Positions 35,286 to 43,682 of a stretch of DNA of 64,000 nt are shown piece after piece. The stretch comes from Burkholderiales bacterium (GTDB lineage Bacteria; Pseudomonadota; Gammaproteobacteria; Burkholderiales; Burkholderiaceae_C): positions 62,001 through 126,000 of the forward strand of contig JAUVWL010000005.1 in NCBI GenBank assembly GCA_030604135.1, given 5' to 3'. Below the pieces are notes generated by a model. It was not told the origin of the DNA, searched no databases, and was given only the letters and a program-made list of their open reading frames with translations. Each line of letters opens with the position of its first letter. Positions within the stretch are counted from its first letter, which is position 1. The position numbers were made by a program, and so were the translations under genes.

Positions 35286-35345
35286 ATTGGCAAGCAACCG
35301 CGACCCCGCGCAGCACCAGCCCGTATCGGACAACAACCGCGGCCC

Positions 35346-36224
35346 ATGCCACGCCCCATCAACCGCGCCCTGCTGGCCGTCTTCCTGGCCGTGCTTCTGC
35401 ACGCCCTGGCTCTGACCCTGGCCCTCGTCCACGGCTTTCGCTTGCCGAAGTCGCCACAACCGCCCGAGCCAGCCGAAGAACAGGTGTTTGTCGTCGACTT
35501 TCTGGCAGCGGCACCTGCGCCGCCTGAACCGGAACCTGCTGAATCGCCACTTTTGTCGCCCCCGGCCCCGACTGCGCCTGCGGAACCTGCCCCTTCAGCA
35601 AGCGAGTTGCCCAGCCCAACGGTGCCTGCAACGGATCGCGCGCCCGCGTCCATGGCGGCGCCGCCCGCCCCCACTGCCGAGGAATGGGCCTTTGCCGCCA
35701 GCTACCCGCTGAAGAACAGCAAGGGCTACCGCCACAGCTGGGGTCAGCAGGTGCGCAGCCAGATGGGCACCGCGATCGAAGGTGTTCAGCAGGGTGCGGT
35801 GCGGTTTCGGGTCGAGATCGCACCCGACGGCAGCCTGAGCCGGCTCGACACGCTGTGGGCCACGTCCGACTTCGTCGAGCAACTGGCCCGGCGCGCGGTC
35901 GAAGCCATGCCCCCACTGCCACCCACGCCCACCGGCAGACCATTGGTGTTCGAGAAGACCATCAACTTCTCGCCCTTCATCCCCGAAATGCCCCCGGTCT
36001 ACAAGGACGACTGCCTGCCAGACCCGCCCCGGTTCCGCAACCGCTACGCCTGGAATGGGCAGGGTCAGCCAAGCGAAGACCTCGCCCCACCCTCGGTCGA
36101 ACCCGACCCCCTGCCGCTGGAAGATTGTCTGAAGCTGTTGCCACAGGACTCCATCGAAGCCGAAGCCGCGCACGATCAGCGGCAACTGGACCGCTGGGGG
36201 TCGAGCCGGCTGGGGCCAAGATGA
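35346..36224 (+). CDS. TonB-like energy-transducer family protein
   Basis: The 292-residue protein has one N-terminal membrane anchor (LLAVFLAVLLHALALTLALV, about 9-28) and a proline-rich linker (about 38-110, repeated APAPPEPEP-type motifs). The periplasmic region contains the TonB-C-like stretch VRFRVEIAPDGSLSRLDTLW and a polar tail with two cysteines. The layout is that of a TonB-type energy transducer coupling the inner membrane to outer-membrane receptors, but no ExbB/ExbD genes are nearby. A structural or enzyme-stabilising role is possible. Confidence 0.8.
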   Translation: MPRPINRALLAVFLAVLLHALALTLALVHGFRLPKSPQPPEPAEEQVFVVDFLAAAPAPPEPEPAESPLLSPPAPTAPAEPAPSASELPSPTVPATDRAPASMAAPPAPTAEEWAFAASYPLKNSKGYRHSWGQQVRSQMGTAIEGVQQGAVRFRVEIAPDGSLSRLDTLWATSDFVEQLARRAVEAMPPLPPTPTGRPLVFEKTINFSPFIPEMPPVYKDDCLPDPPRFRNRYAWNGQGQPSEDLAPPSVEPDPLPLEDCLKLLPQDSIEAEAAHDQRQLDRWGSSRLGPR

Positions 36225-36261
36225 TGGTTCAGGCGTGAACGGACGTTGCCGGCACGTGGTC

Positions 36262-36981
36262 TCAGCAGCCGAGTTGCTCAGCCAGATGCAGCAGGTCGCG
36301 TGCGTGCCAGGTGTTGGCCGCGTCGGGCGACACGTCCTTGACGTGCGCGGCGCCGAACTCCAGCGCACGCTCGATGTAGGCGGTCTGCAGTCCACAGGCA
36401 CGGGCGGCGGTCAGGTCGTCCTGGTGGGCGGCCACCAGCATCACCGCGGCCGGCGACACATCGAACACCTCGGCCACACCCAGGTAGGTGCGCGGGTCGG
36501 GCTTGTAGGCACGGAACACCTCGGCCGACAGCACGCAGTCCCAGGGCAGGCCGGCGCGCTTGGCCATGTTCGTCAGCAGCCCGATGTTGCCGTTGGACAG
36601 CGAGGCGATGGTGAAACGGGTCTTCAGCCGCGTCAGGCCCGCCACGCTGTCGGGCCAGGCGCCGAGCCGGTGCCAGACCCGGTTGAGTTCGGCGCGTTCG
36701 GCCTCGGGCAGATGCGCCAGACCGAAGCGCGGCAGGATGCCGTCGAGGATTTCCCGGTGCAGCACGTCAAGCTTGACGAAACCCCGACCTCCCGATCGGA
36801 CCGCTTCCATGGCCGGCTGATAACCCGCCCGCCAGGCCAGGGCAAAGGCGTCGGCATCGACCTGGGGGAAGCGGGACGACACCTCGCGGGTGATGCTGCC
36901 GTGCCAGTCGACCACGGTGCCAAAAATGTCGAACACCAGCACGCTGGGTGGCAAGGGGCTGGAAGTGGCGGACAGGTTCAT
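36262..36981 (-). CDS. haloacid dehalogenase type II-like HAD hydrolase
   Basis: The 239-residue protein carries the HAD nucleophile D18 in VLVFDIFGTVVD, a cap region, SLSNGN, the conserved lysine in AYKPDPRTY, and AAHQDDLTAARACG in the motif-4 region. This is the pattern of L-2-haloacid dehalogenase-like HADs, although many act on other substrates. The ATG at 36981 overlaps the stop of the NTF2-like gene (ATGA), so it belongs to the same operon as senB-senC upstream. A role in selenium-compound metabolism is speculative. Confidence 0.85.
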   Translation of the reverse strand: MNLSATSSPLPPSVLVFDIFGTVVDWHGSITREVSSRFPQVDADAFALAWRAGYQPAMEAVRSGGRGFVKLDVLHREILDGILPRFGLAHLPEAERAELNRVWHRLGAWPDSVAGLTRLKTRFTIASLSNGNIGLLTNMAKRAGLPWDCVLSAEVFRAYKPDPRTYLGVAEVFDVSPAAVMLVAAHQDDLTAARACGLQTAYIERALEFGAAHVKDVSPDAANTWHARDLLHLAEQLGC

Positions 36982-37385
36982 GCGCAAGCGGGCGCCGCGG
37001 CCGGCGCCCAGGAAGAGTGGTGATCGAGAATGCGCCAGACATCGCCCTCCAGGCGCCAGCAGAAACTGAAGCGTGCCGGCAGCCAGGCCGCGGGGGCTTC
37101 GCCCTCGGCGAAGTCGCAGCACCCGCTGCACAGGGCCCAGTCGGTCTGCACCCGCACCACCAGGGGTTCGTGCAGGCAGACATGCAATCGAGGGCGCCGC
37201 GACATGACCCGGTCAAAATACCCGCGCAGTTGGGCGGTCCCGGTCAACGGCTTCCCCTGGGTGGTGGGCACCAGCACGGCCTGTTCGCTGTAGAGCGACA
37301 GCAGGCCCTCCAGGTCCGCGTGGTTGAAGCTGTGCACCCATCGGCGGATGCCCTCCTCCACCGCAGCGCCCAACGCGATGTCCAT
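36978..37385 (-). CDS. NTF2-like (SnoaL/SgcJ-type) small protein
   Basis: The 135-residue protein has the NTF2-like cone fold pattern: HADLEGLLSLYSEQAVLVPT near the N-terminus, GYFDRVMSRRPRLHVCLHEP, and VWRILDHHSS near the end. It contains several cysteines (CLH, LCSGCCD). It is separated from senC by only 24 bp and overlaps the HAD gene by 4 bp. Members bind or isomerise small molecules; a specific role is unknown, and selenium handling is a contextual guess. Confidence 0.75.
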   Translation of the reverse strand: MDIALGAAVEEGIRRWVHSFNHADLEGLLSLYSEQAVLVPTTQGKPLTGTAQLRGYFDRVMSRRPRLHVCLHEPLVVRVQTDWALCSGCCDFAEGEAPAAWLPARFSFCWRLEGDVWRILDHHSSWAPAAAPACA

Positions 37386-37409
37386 ACGCGCGATCCAGAC
37401 CGACCCGGA

Positions 37410-38477
37410 TCAGGACACCGTCAGACGAACACCGCCCGGCTCCGCCGCCGCGATCTCGCCGACCTCGGCCGCGGCCTCGAAGCCGTGCCGTGCGAACACA
37501 TCGAGCACCTGCTGCACCGCTTCGGGCGCACAGGCCACCAGCAGGCCGCCGCTGGTCTGGGGGTCGGTCAGCAAGGCCTGGTCCACGGCGGGCAGGCCCG
37601 CCCCCAGTTGCGCTTCGTGGCCGTAGGCGGCCCAGTTGCGACCGCTGGCACCGGTGACCATGCCCTGACCGGCCAGCTCGCGCACGCCCGCAATCAAGGG
37701 TATCCGGGCCATCTCCAGCCGCACCGTGGTGTTTGAACCGCGCGCCATCTCCAGCGCGTGACCGGCCAGACCAAAGCCGGTCACGTCGGTCAGGGCGTGC
37801 ACGCCGTCGATGGCCGCCAGTTCGGGGCCGGGGGTGTTGAGCTGGGTGGTGTTGGCGATCATCTGCGCGTAGCCTTCTGCGCTCAGCGCGTCCTTCTTGA
37901 GAGCAGCCGAGAGCACACCCACTCCCAGCGGCTTGCCCAGGATCAACCGGTCCCCCACCTTCGCATCGGCATTGCGTTTGACACGTTTGGGATGCACCAG
38001 CCCCATGGCCACCAGGCCATAGATCGCCTCGACCGAGTCGATGGTATGGCCCCCCGCGATGGGGATGCCAGCGGCCGCGCAAACAGCACGACCACCTTCA
38101 AGAATCTTGCCGATGGTTTCCGTGGACAGCACGTTGATCGGCATGCCCACCAGCGCCAGCGCCATGATGGGCGTGCCGCCCATGGCGTAGACATCGCTGA
38201 TGGCGTTGGTGGCGGCAATGCGGCCGAAGTCGAACGGGTCGTCGACGATGGGCATGAAAAAGTCGGTGGTGGCGATCAGGGCCTGCTCGTCGTTGAGCTG
38301 GTAAACGGCGGCGTCGTCGGCGGTCTCGATGCCCACCAGCAGCTCTTTGGGCACCGGCATCGCGGTGCTGCTCTTGAGGATGTCGGACAGCACACCCGGC
38401 GCAATCTTGCAGCCACAGCCGCCCCCGTGGGAGAGGCTGGTCAGGCGCGGTTGGGTGGTGGTCAGGGGTGCGTTCAT
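37410..38477 (-). CDS. senC: selenophosphate synthetase, SelD/SenC type
   Basis: The 355-residue enzyme makes selenophosphate from selenide and ATP. The active-site segment GGGCGCK has C21, C23 and K24, with cysteine rather than selenocysteine. The ATP-grasp-like PurM fold shows TTDFFMPIVDDPFDFGRIAA and DVTGFGLAGHALEM. The start at 38477 overlaps the senB stop (ATGA). Because it is coupled to senB and not to a selenouridine synthase gene, it probably supplies the selenoneine pathway and is the SenC homologue. A cellular SelD function is equally possible; no other selD is visible in this window. Confidence 0.93.
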   Translation of the reverse strand: MNAPLTTTQPRLTSLSHGGGCGCKIAPGVLSDILKSSTAMPVPKELLVGIETADDAAVYQLNDEQALIATTDFFMPIVDDPFDFGRIAATNAISDVYAMGGTPIMALALVGMPINVLSTETIGKILEGGRAVCAAAGIPIAGGHTIDSVEAIYGLVAMGLVHPKRVKRNADAKVGDRLILGKPLGVGVLSAALKKDALSAEGYAQMIANTTQLNTPGPELAAIDGVHALTDVTGFGLAGHALEMARGSNTTVRLEMARIPLIAGVRELAGQGMVTGASGRNWAAYGHEAQLGAGLPAVDQALLTDPQTSGGLLVACAPEAVQQVLDVFARHGFEAAAEVGEIAAAEPGGVRLTVS

Positions 38478-39529
38478 CGGGGTCTCCGGGGTTCGGCAAA
38501 TGGGGACGGGCAGGAACGGCTGTCGGCCGAATCGACCGGGCATGACAGCAACTCCTGCATCACGCGCAGCAAGGCGGCTTGCTCGGCCTGTGGATCGAAC
38601 AGTGGCGCCCTCAACGCGCATTGTGCTTGCAGTGCGGCCAGCATGCCGCCATCGGGTCTTGCCTGACCTGTCCGGCAGGCGCGCAAGAGCGCCACCAGGG
38701 CGTCTGCATCACCGGGCGGGAAGTAGCCCGCATAGTCGCTGCCGAGCATGCCGACATTGCCATCGATGCGGGAGGCCAGCACCGGCGTGCCGCTCTGCAC
38801 CGCTTCCATGATGACATGGGCGCCACCTTCCATTCGGCTGGGGTGTACCAGCAGGTGGGCCCGCTGGATGCGCGAGCGCGTGGCGCCGTGCGGCAGGCCG
38901 CCCCACCAGCGGTAGTGCGGACAGGCGGCCTGTGTGTGGCGGGCGGCATCGGCCAGGTCCGTGTCCAGCTCCCGGCCGATGTGGTCGATGCGGATGCCCT
39001 CATTGGGCGACAAGCGGCGCGCGGCCTCAAAGATGGTCTGCGGCCACTTTTCGTCGCGCAGGTGCCCGACCACAACCACGCGAAGGCGTGAGTCGGTCTT
39101 GTCCAGGGTCTGGCGGCGCGTGCTGGACTGCAGCACCACACGGCACTTGGGGCGCCGCGCTTCGGGCAGCGCCAGGGGCCCCTGGTCCTGCAGCACGATC
39201 AGCCGGTGCGCCAGCGCCAGCGAGCGCTGCGCGTCGGCATCGTGGGCGATGTCGCGGTACAGGTCGGTGCCGGTGAGTGCCACCACCAGGGGTCGTTCCG
39301 GATGGGCCACGGACCAGGCCTGAATGCTGTCGGCGGAGCGCCGGGCGTGCAAGGCGAGCAACAGGTCGGTTCGATCGGCAGCCGTGGGGTCATCGGGCCA
39401 TGACCTGGCCAGTCTCACCGCATAATGGCCCTGGAGCATGCGTGCCCAGCGGCGGGCCGTTTGCCAGTTGCCGTTGTTGGCGTCCGCCAGGGCCGGCGTA
39501 ACGATGCAGATGGAGGATTGCCTGGTCAT
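38474..39529 (-). CDS. senB: selenosugar synthase SenB (GT-B glycosyltransferase)
   Basis: The 351-residue protein is a GT-B glycosyltransferase of the TIGR04348 family, whose characterised member SenB uses selenophosphate and a nucleotide sugar to make a selenosugar. The N-terminus SICIVTPALADANNGNWQTA is typical. The donor-site motif is HPSRMEGGAHVIMEAVQSGT, followed by ASRIDGNVGMLGSDYAGYFP. The ATG at 39529 overlaps the divergent senA start. The gene overlaps senC, and the NTF2-like and HAD genes follow in the same direction. The assignment is by family pattern and context. Confidence 0.9.
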   Translation of the reverse strand: MTRQSSICIVTPALADANNGNWQTARRWARMLQGHYAVRLARSWPDDPTAADRTDLLLALHARRSADSIQAWSVAHPERPLVVALTGTDLYRDIAHDADAQRSLALAHRLIVLQDQGPLALPEARRPKCRVVLQSSTRRQTLDKTDSRLRVVVVGHLRDEKWPQTIFEAARRLSPNEGIRIDHIGRELDTDLADAARHTQAACPHYRWWGGLPHGATRSRIQRAHLLVHPSRMEGGAHVIMEAVQSGTPVLASRIDGNVGMLGSDYAGYFPPGDADALVALLRACRTGQARPDGGMLAALQAQCALRAPLFDPQAEQAALLRVMQELLSCPVDSADSRSCPSPFAEPRRPR

Positions 39530-40781
39530 GGATGTGAAGTCTGCGCTGATTGTCGACGCAAACGCAGGTGAGCGGGCCCGGACCCTGGACAAAGCCGCAC
39601 TGTCCCAGGCCCTCAGGAACAGCCGCGAGCGCACCCTGCTGCTGTTTGACGCCTGTGAATCGGCGCTGGGGCCACAGCTGCAGGTGCCCTGCACGCCCGA
39701 ACTCAACCCGCCCCTGTGGGAATTGGGGCACATCGGCTGGTTTGCCGACTGGTGGATTGCGCGCAACCCGCAGCGCGACCAGGGTGTGGCAGCCGACCCG
39801 CTGGTGGCTCGCGCGCCCCCCCGGCAAGCCCGGCGCGGGGTTGATGCCGACGCGCTGTACAACTCCAGCGAAGTGCCGCACGACAGCCGCTGGCAGCTGT
39901 CCCTGCCCGGTGCCGATGCCACCCGGGCGGACCTGGCCGAGAGCCTGCAAGACACGATGAACCGGCTGGAACAGGCACCCGAGACGGACCAAGGCCTGTA
40001 CTTCTTCCGGCTGGCCCTGTTCCATGAGGACATGCACGCCGAAGCCGCGGTCTACATGGCCCAGACCCTGGGCTTCGATCCGCAGGATGCGGCCATGACC
40101 GGCCTGGCTTCCGGGGCAACCCGCGCTTGGCCACCACGCGACCTGCGGGTGGATGCTGCCCGTGTCCGCCTGGGCTTTGACGGCGAGGGTTTTGCTTTCG
40201 ACAACGAGCTGGGCGCACACACCGTCGACGTCGTGGACCTGCACATCGACACCCACGCGGTGAGCTGGGCGCAGTTTCTGCCCTTTGTCGAGAGCGGCAG
40301 CTACAGCCAGACCCGCTTCTGGAGCACGGCCGGATGGGCCTGGCGTCAGCAACAGGCACGGCAGGCGCCGCGCTACCTGCGCCAGCGCGCCGATGGTGTC
40401 TGGGAACAGCAGCGCTGGGGACCATGGCAACCCATCGACCCGCTGGCACCGGCGTGTCACCTCAGTTTTTTTGAGGCGCAGGCCTGGTGCCGGTGGGCTG
40501 GCCGGCGCCTGCCGACCGAAGCGGAGTGGGTCGCCGCCAGCTCCCAGGATGGCTTTGTCTGGGGTCAGGTCTGGGAATGGACCGCCAGCCCATTCGCCCC
40601 CTTCGACGGCTTCACACCCCACCCCTACCGCGACTATTCGCAGCCCTGGTTCGACGGCCGGCCAGTGCTCAAGGGCGCGAGCAGCGCCACCGCCGCGCGC
40701 CTGGTGCACCGGCAGTACCGCAACTACTTCACCCCCGAGCGCAACGACATCTTTGCCGGATTCCGCTCTGTGGCCCTGTGA
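39528..40781 (+). CDS. senA: selenoneine synthase SenA (EgtB-like iron enzyme)
   Basis: The 417-residue protein has an N-terminal DinB-like domain and a C-terminal FGE-sulfatase domain, as in EgtB. The three iron ligands are H68 (ELGHIGWF) and H166 with H170 in FHEDMHAEA, matching the three-histidine site of sulfoxide synthases. In the selenoneine pathway SenA joins the selenosugar from SenB to hercynine. I chose the ATG at 39528 (GGAGG about 11 bases upstream); an in-frame GTG at 39534 is possible. It is divergent from senB and converges on egtD. SenA rather than EgtB is inferred from the neighbours. Confidence 0.9.
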   Translation: MDVKSALIVDANAGERARTLDKAALSQALRNSRERTLLLFDACESALGPQLQVPCTPELNPPLWELGHIGWFADWWIARNPQRDQGVAADPLVARAPPRQARRGVDADALYNSSEVPHDSRWQLSLPGADATRADLAESLQDTMNRLEQAPETDQGLYFFRLALFHEDMHAEAAVYMAQTLGFDPQDAAMTGLASGATRAWPPRDLRVDAARVRLGFDGEGFAFDNELGAHTVDVVDLHIDTHAVSWAQFLPFVESGSYSQTRFWSTAGWAWRQQQARQAPRYLRQRADGVWEQQRWGPWQPIDPLAPACHLSFFEAQAWCRWAGRRLPTEAEWVAASSQDGFVWGQVWEWTASPFAPFDGFTPHPYRDYSQPWFDGRPVLKGASSATAARLVHRQYRNYFTPERNDIFAGFRSVAL

Positions 40782-40793
40782 ACAGGCTCCCCA

Positions 40794-41819
40794 TCAGGCC
40801 TGCGCCCAGAACACACTGAACCAGCTGCGCCCGTCGCTCCAGTGCGTGACCTCACCGAAGCCGGCCTGCTGCAGCAGGGCCTCAAAGGCTTCGGGTGTCC
40901 ACTTGTAGGAGTTCTCGGTGTGCAGGCGCTCGCCGTCGGCAAACGTCCGCTGGCCACCTGGCCAGCTCACGGTCTGCGCGCCGTCGGCCTGCAGGTGCAT
41001 TTCGATGCGGGACTCGGCTTCGCTGTAGAAGGCCACGTGGCGCCAGCGCTCGGGCGCGAAGTCGCTGCCCAGCAAACGGTTGACGTGCCTCAGCAGGTTG
41101 CGGTTGAAAGCGGCCGTCACACCCAACGCATCGTCGTAGGCCGGCTCCAGCACCGCCGTCTCCTTGACCCGGTCGACACCGATCAGCAGACCAGACCCTG
41201 ACCCGCCCCCTTCACACAGGGCACGCGCCTGGCCCAGCAGCCGCAGGGCCTCGTCGGGTGCGAAATTGCCGATGCTGGAGCCGGGATAGAACACGCAGCG
41301 CGGTGCGGCCTGCAGGCCATGTGCGCTCAGCCAGGCGCCGGCCTCGGCCGGCAGTTCCAGCGCCGACGAAAAGTCCAGTCCGAGTCCCAGCATGGGCAGC
41401 TGCGGGTGGCGCTCCTGCACGGCGGCAACAGAGCCACGCAGATAGTCCACCGAGATGTCGATCGGCACGTAGGCGCCGGGCCGCATCACCCCGAACAGCG
41501 AGGACGCCTTGGCACAGCTGCCAGCGCCCAGGTCGAACCAGACCGCACCCGACGGCACCTGCCGGGCCATGGCCTGGCCATGGACGTCGAAGATGGCCGC
41601 TTCGGTGCGTGTCGGGTAGTACTCGTCGAGTTCGGTGATGGCATCGAACAGGCGCGAGCCCAGCGCATCGTAGAAGTACTTGGGGGCCAGGCGGGCCAAC
41701 GGCGCCGTCAGCCCGGCCGCCAACTCGGCGCGCACGGCCGCCATGTCCTCGCGATGCTGCTGGATGAAATGCGTGCGCGGCCATTCGGTTCGCTCATGTT
41801 GAGGGCGCTTCATGTGCAT
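40794..41819 (-). CDS. egtD: L-histidine N-alpha-methyltransferase EgtD
   Basis: The 341-residue SAM-dependent methyltransferase trimethylates histidine to hercynine. Visible motifs are PKYFYDALGSRLFDAITELD and EYYPTRTEA (substrate loop), FDLGAGSCAKA and PIDIS (SAM site), and LHTENSYKW near the C-terminus. I chose the ATG at 41819; a second ATG at 41813 is equally plausible. The stop is 12 bp from the senA stop on the opposite strand. No EgtB, EgtC or EgtE gene is in the window, so hercynine made here probably feeds SenA. Confidence 0.95.
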   Translation of the reverse strand: MHMKRPQHERTEWPRTHFIQQHREDMAAVRAELAAGLTAPLARLAPKYFYDALGSRLFDAITELDEYYPTRTEAAIFDVHGQAMARQVPSGAVWFDLGAGSCAKASSLFGVMRPGAYVPIDISVDYLRGSVAAVQERHPQLPMLGLGLDFSSALELPAEAGAWLSAHGLQAAPRCVFYPGSSIGNFAPDEALRLLGQARALCEGGGSGSGLLIGVDRVKETAVLEPAYDDALGVTAAFNRNLLRHVNRLLGSDFAPERWRHVAFYSEAESRIEMHLQADGAQTVSWPGGQRTFADGERLHTENSYKWTPEAFEALLQQAGFGEVTHWSDGRSWFSVFWAQA

Positions 41820-41893
41820 GCGCTTGTTATACCTTGAAGCTCTTGACAGCACCGTGTGTCGCACGGGCCAGCGGTTTCTTACAGGGGAAAGCA

Positions 41894-41929
41894 CCGAAAA
41901 CCCCACGCCCGGAGACCGGCGTTTTTCGG
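41894..41929. other. stem-loop between egtD and the transporter operon
   Basis: CCGAAAA (41894-41900) pairs with TTTTCGG (41923-41929), and inside it CGCC/GGCG and GG/CC extend the stem around an AGA loop. It lies in the 151-bp divergent region between egtD (start 41819) and the PhnD-like gene (start 41971), about 40 bases before the latter. It could be part of the transporter's 5' leader, a terminator of opposite-strand transcription, or a regulator site. No known riboswitch class is recognised. Confidence 0.45.
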
Positions 41930-41970
41930 GTTTTAATTGCCGCTCCTTGTCCCTCTTGATCGGATAACCC

Positions 41971-42831
41971 ATGAACCTCACCCGCCGCACATTCAGCGCA
42001 TTTTTGACCTGCGCCGCGCTTGGCCTGGGCACCCTCGCCCAGGCACAGACCGTTTTCCGCGTCACCACCATTCCCGAGGAGGCTGCCACCGAGCAGATCC
42101 GCAAGTTCACACCGCTGGCCAGCTACCTGGAGCAGGCGCTGGGCATGAAGGTGGAGTTCACCCCGGTGAACGACTACCCCGCCGCCGTGGAAGCGCTGGT
42201 GAACAAGAAGGTCGACCTGGTCTGGTTCGGCGGCTTCACCCATGTGCAGGCCAACATCCGCTCGGGCGGCAAGATCATTCCCCTGGCCCAGCGCGAGGAA
42301 GACACCCGCTTCCAGTCGGTGTTCATCGCCAAGACGGACTCGGGCATCAAGAGCCTGGCGGACATGAAAGGCAAGCAGGTGAGCTTCGGCTCCCAAAGCT
42401 CCACCAGTGGCCACCTGATGCCGCGCAGCTTCCTGCTGGAAGCCGGCATCAACCCCGAGCGCGATTTCCGCCGCATCGCCTACAGCGGCGCGCACGATGC
42501 CACCATCGCATCGGTGGTCAGCGGGCGGGTGGACGCGGCCGCACTGGACATCACCGTCTGGCGCAAGTTCGTCAGCGAAAACAAGGTGGACACCAAGGCG
42601 GTGGACGTGTTCTACACCACACCGGGCTTCTTCAACTACAACTGGTCGGTGCATGCCGACATGCCCAAGGCCCAGCAGGACCAGGTGAAGGCAGCGCTGC
42701 TGGCGCTGGACCCGGCCAACCCGCAACACGCCGAGATCCTGCGCCTGAACCGCGCGACGCGCTACATCGAGACCAGGCCCGAGAACTACAAGGGCCTGGA
42801 AGCCGCTGCCCGCAGTGCCGGCCTGCTCTGA
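41971..42831 (+). CDS. PhnD-like ABC transporter substrate-binding protein, putative selenium oxyanion type
   Basis: The 286-residue periplasmic protein has a signal peptide (SAFLTCAALGLGTLAQAQ) and the PhnD-like pattern LASYLEQALGMKVEFTPVND, DLVWFGGFTHVQAN and SFGSQSSTSGHLMPRSF. PhnD proteins bind phosphonate or phosphite, but a PhnD branch found beside selenium genes is annotated as putative selenate-binding. No phosphonate-lyase genes are present, and the neighbours are egtD and the sen genes. Selenium uptake is therefore the favoured but untested reading. Confidence 0.85.
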   Translation: MNLTRRTFSAFLTCAALGLGTLAQAQTVFRVTTIPEEAATEQIRKFTPLASYLEQALGMKVEFTPVNDYPAAVEALVNKKVDLVWFGGFTHVQANIRSGGKIIPLAQREEDTRFQSVFIAKTDSGIKSLADMKGKQVSFGSQSSTSGHLMPRSFLLEAGINPERDFRRIAYSGAHDATIASVVSGRVDAAALDITVWRKFVSENKVDTKAVDVFYTTPGFFNYNWSVHADMPKAQQDQVKAALLALDPANPQHAEILRLNRATRYIETRPENYKGLEAAARSAGLL

Positions 42832-43682
42832 TGCCCGGGGCGCCCGAATTGAGGCTTGAACTTCACCAGGTGTCGGCGCGTCACCCGGCGGCCCGGCCGG
42901 GCGCCGCCCCCGCCATCCGTGACCTGGCGCTGCAGATCGGCGCCGGGGAGCAGGTGGCGGTGATCGGCCCCAGCGGCGCCGGCAAGACCACACTGCTGCA
43001 GGTCCTGGCCTGCGCATTGCCCCCTTCGGGCGGCACATTCACCGTCGACGCCCAGGCGCCGTGGCAGTTGCCCCGCCGTACCCTGCAACGCCTGCGCGGC
43101 CGGCTGTTTCTGGCACCCCAGGTGCCACCCCTGCCGCCGCGCCAGCGGGTGGTCACCGCCGTGCTGGCTGGCCGCCTGCCGGCCATGGGCCTGTGGCAGA
43201 GCGTGCGCTCACTGTTCTACCCGGCCGACATCCCGGCTGCGTTCGACGCCCTGGACCGCTTCGACCTCGCCGACAAGCTGTTCGAACGGGTCGACCGCCT
43301 CTCGGGCGGTGAGCGCCAGCGCGTGGGCTTGGCGCGCGCCCTGCTGTCGCCGGCTTCGCTATGGCTCATCGACGAACCGCTATCGGCGCTGGACCCGACC
43401 CGTTCGCGCCAGGCCATCGGCACCCTGGTGGACACCGCACGCGAACGGAGTGCCACGCTGGTGGCCACGCTGCACCAGGTGGATGTGGCGCTGGCGCACT
43501 TTCCTCGCATCATCGGTCTGCGAGACGGGCAACTGGCCTTCGACCTGCCGTCGGCGGACGTCACCCGCGCGCGGCTGGCGGCGCTGTATGACCAGTTCGA
43601 GCACGAACTGCGCGGCGAGGTACCGGTGGCGACCCCAGTCGAGAGCAGCGGACCGCAACCCGTCGTCATGCACTGCCGGTGA
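42831..43682 (+). CDS. PhnC-like ABC transporter ATP-binding protein
   Basis: The 283-residue ATPase has Walker A GPSGAGKTTLLQ, a Q-loop segment LFLAPQVPPL, signature LSGGERQRVGLARALL and Walker B LWLIDEPLSALDP. The ATG at 42831 overlaps the PhnD-like stop (TGATG). The C-terminal 30 residues are an unconserved tail. It should energise the two permeases that follow. Confidence 0.92.
   Translation: MPGAPELRLELHQVSARHPAARPGAAPAIRDLALQIGAGEQVAVIGPSGAGKTTLLQVLACALPPSGGTFTVDAQAPWQLPRRTLQRLRGRLFLAPQVPPLPPRQRVVTAVLAGRLPAMGLWQSVRSLFYPADIPAAFDALDRFDLADKLFERVDRLSGGERQRVGLARALLSPASLWLIDEPLSALDPTRSRQAIGTLVDTARERSATLVATLHQVDVALAHFPRIIGLRDGQLAFDLPSADVTRARLAALYDQFEHELRGEVPVATPVESSGPQPVVMHCR

Noticed and set aside
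37410-38477. Selenocysteine codon in the SelD gene
   Set aside because: The active-site residue reads TGC (cysteine) in GGGCGCK; there is no in-frame TGA and no SECIS-like need.
41840-41870. TTGACA at 41843-41848 as a -35 box for the PhnD-like gene
   Set aside because: No -10-like hexamer lies 16-18 bases downstream (GC-rich sequence), so it is not a convincing sigma-70 promoter.
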